Shown here piece by piece: positions 12,855 through 13,581 of a stretch of DNA of 13,581 nt. The translations under genes were made by a program, and so were the position numbers. The DNA comes from Cycloclasticus sp. Its GTDB lineage: Bacteria; Pseudomonadota; Gammaproteobacteria; Methylococcales; Cycloclasticaceae. How positions within the stretch are numbered: the first letter of the stretch is position 1; each line of letters starts with the position of its first letter. The stretch is from assembly GCA_018066825.1 (NCBI GenBank), contig JAGPVU010000084.1, positions 1-13,581 on the forward strand, in the 5' to 3' direction. The notes below the pieces were generated by a model that worked only from the letters and a program-made list of their open reading frames with translations, was not told the DNA's origin and did not search any database.

Positions 12855-13581
12855 ATGCTGAATAAAGAATTGGAATTATCGTTAAATGACGCGTTTAAAA
12901 ACGCACATCAGAAACGGCATGAATTTATTACTGTCGAACACTTATTATTGGCGATGATGGATAATAAAGAAGCCAGTGACGTCTTCTTAGCGTCAGGTGG
13001 TGACCTTGCGTTAATGAAGTCGGAACTGACTGCTTATCTGGACGAATCAACGCCACTCGTGCCCGAAGGGCTAGAACGTGAAACCCAACCAACGCTTGGT
13101 TTTCAGCGTGTACTACAACGCGCGGTGTTTCATGTTCAGTCATCAGGGAAAAAGGAAGTGTCTGGTGCAAACGTATTAGTCGCAATATTCAGTGAGCAAG
13201 ACTCGCAAGCCGTGTATTTGATGAATCGGCAAAATGTTACCCGTTTAGACGTGGTCAACTTTATATCGCATGGTATTGCGAAGGTTGATGAAGACGCTGA
13301 CATGAGTGATTTTGAAGACGTGCATTCCGTTGATGCTGAAGAGGCGGCTAATGACCCACTGACAAAATACACTGTTAATTTAAACGATCAAGCCAGAGCA
13401 GGAAAAATAGACCCGCTTATTGGCCGTGAAAAAGAATTAGAACGCACCATTCAAACACTTTGTCGGCGGCGTAAAAACAACCCCTTATTGGTTGGCGAGG
13501 CAGGTGTCGGCAAAACGGCGATTGCCGAAGGCTTGGCACTAAGAATAGTAGAGAATAATGTCCCGGATGTACTGAAAGAAA
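12855..13581 (+). CDS. clpA: ATP-dependent Clp protease ATP-binding subunit ClpA (5' part, runs off the window)
   Basis: ClpA is the hexameric AAA+ unfoldase of the ClpAP protease and receives substrates from ClpS. The visible 242 codons include the N-domain with its two Clp_N repeats (from MLNKELELSLNDAFKNAH to about residue 150), an acidic linker (DEDADMSDFEDV), the DPLIGREKELERTIQ segment and the Walker A of the first AAA domain, GEAGVGKT, at residues 214-221. GGAG (12844-12847) in the end of clpS gives a good ribosome site, so translation is probably coupled. The ORF is open at the window end, about one third of the usual 750-odd residues. The second AAA domain is not visible. Confidence 0.96.
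   Translation, partial: MLNKELELSLNDAFKNAHQKRHEFITVEHLLLAMMDNKEASDVFLASGGDLALMKSELTAYLDESTPLVPEGLERETQPTLGFQRVLQRAVFHVQSSGKKEVSGANVLVAIFSEQDSQAVYLMNRQNVTRLDVVNFISHGIAKVDEDADMSDFEDVHSVDAEEAANDPLTKYTVNLNDQARAGKIDPLIGREKELERTIQTLCRRRKNNPLLVGEAGVGKTAIAEGLALRIVENNVPDVLKE

Noticed and set aside
12928..13372. Minus-strand frames opposite clpA
   Set aside because: The plus-strand clpA frame is unambiguous through the Walker A motif; the opposing frames show no independent evidence.

Overview
The window looks like the chromosome of an AT-leaning gammaproteobacterium, probably marine or aquatic. Supporting signs are the nudJ-mnmA-purB cluster, a clpS-clpA pair, a long (532-residue) Pseudomonas-type isocitrate lyase, and an outer-membrane lipocalin lipoprotein. 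From memory, the overall neighbourhood (purB, mnmA, nudJ, aceA, clpS, clpA) resembles the purB-aceA-clpSA region of Pseudomonas aeruginosa, with rearrangements. The genus cannot be fixed from sequence reading alone.

Layout, left to right. 1-343 is AT-rich with no convincing gene. 344-1677 (minus) holds a two-gene overlapping operon: a DUF7931-like protein followed by a small exported secretin-like protein. 1749-1857 holds a strong intrinsic terminator and, just upstream of it, a well-structured candidate small RNA with its own TATAAT box and an all-pyrimidine loop. 1897-4854 (minus) is the nudJ-mnmA-purB operon, which lacks the hflD gene that usually sits between mnmA and purB. 4862-5188 is a gene-free divergent spacer filled with imperfect repeats and hairpins, which also carries promoter-like boxes.

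5189-7183 (plus) is a three-gene run: a TudS-type DUF523 domain fused to DUF1722, an unknown 166-residue protein translationally coupled to it, and a Blc-type lipocalin. These types of gene commonly accompany photolyase, but no photolyase or MerR regulator is present here.

7221-11540 is the glyoxylate shunt module. A LysR-type regulator is divergent from aceB (malate synthase A) and aceA (isocitrate lyase). The shared spacer has a symmetric T-N11-A dyad placed about 64 bases upstream of the predicted aceB start, as expected for a LysR recognition site. AceA cleaves isocitrate to glyoxylate and succinate, and AceB condenses glyoxylate with acetyl-CoA, allowing growth on acetate or fatty acids.

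11683-12246 encodes an unrecognised 187-residue protein with features reminiscent of the ADP-ribosyltransferase/Tpt1 fold. It is followed by a spacer with a possible second small RNA ending in a strong terminator (12421-12457). The window ends with clpS and the first 242 codons of clpA, the N-degron adaptor and unfoldase of the ClpAP protease. The most novel-looking items are the pyrimidine-loop sRNA candidate, the repeat spacer at 4886-5095, and the 11683 protein.
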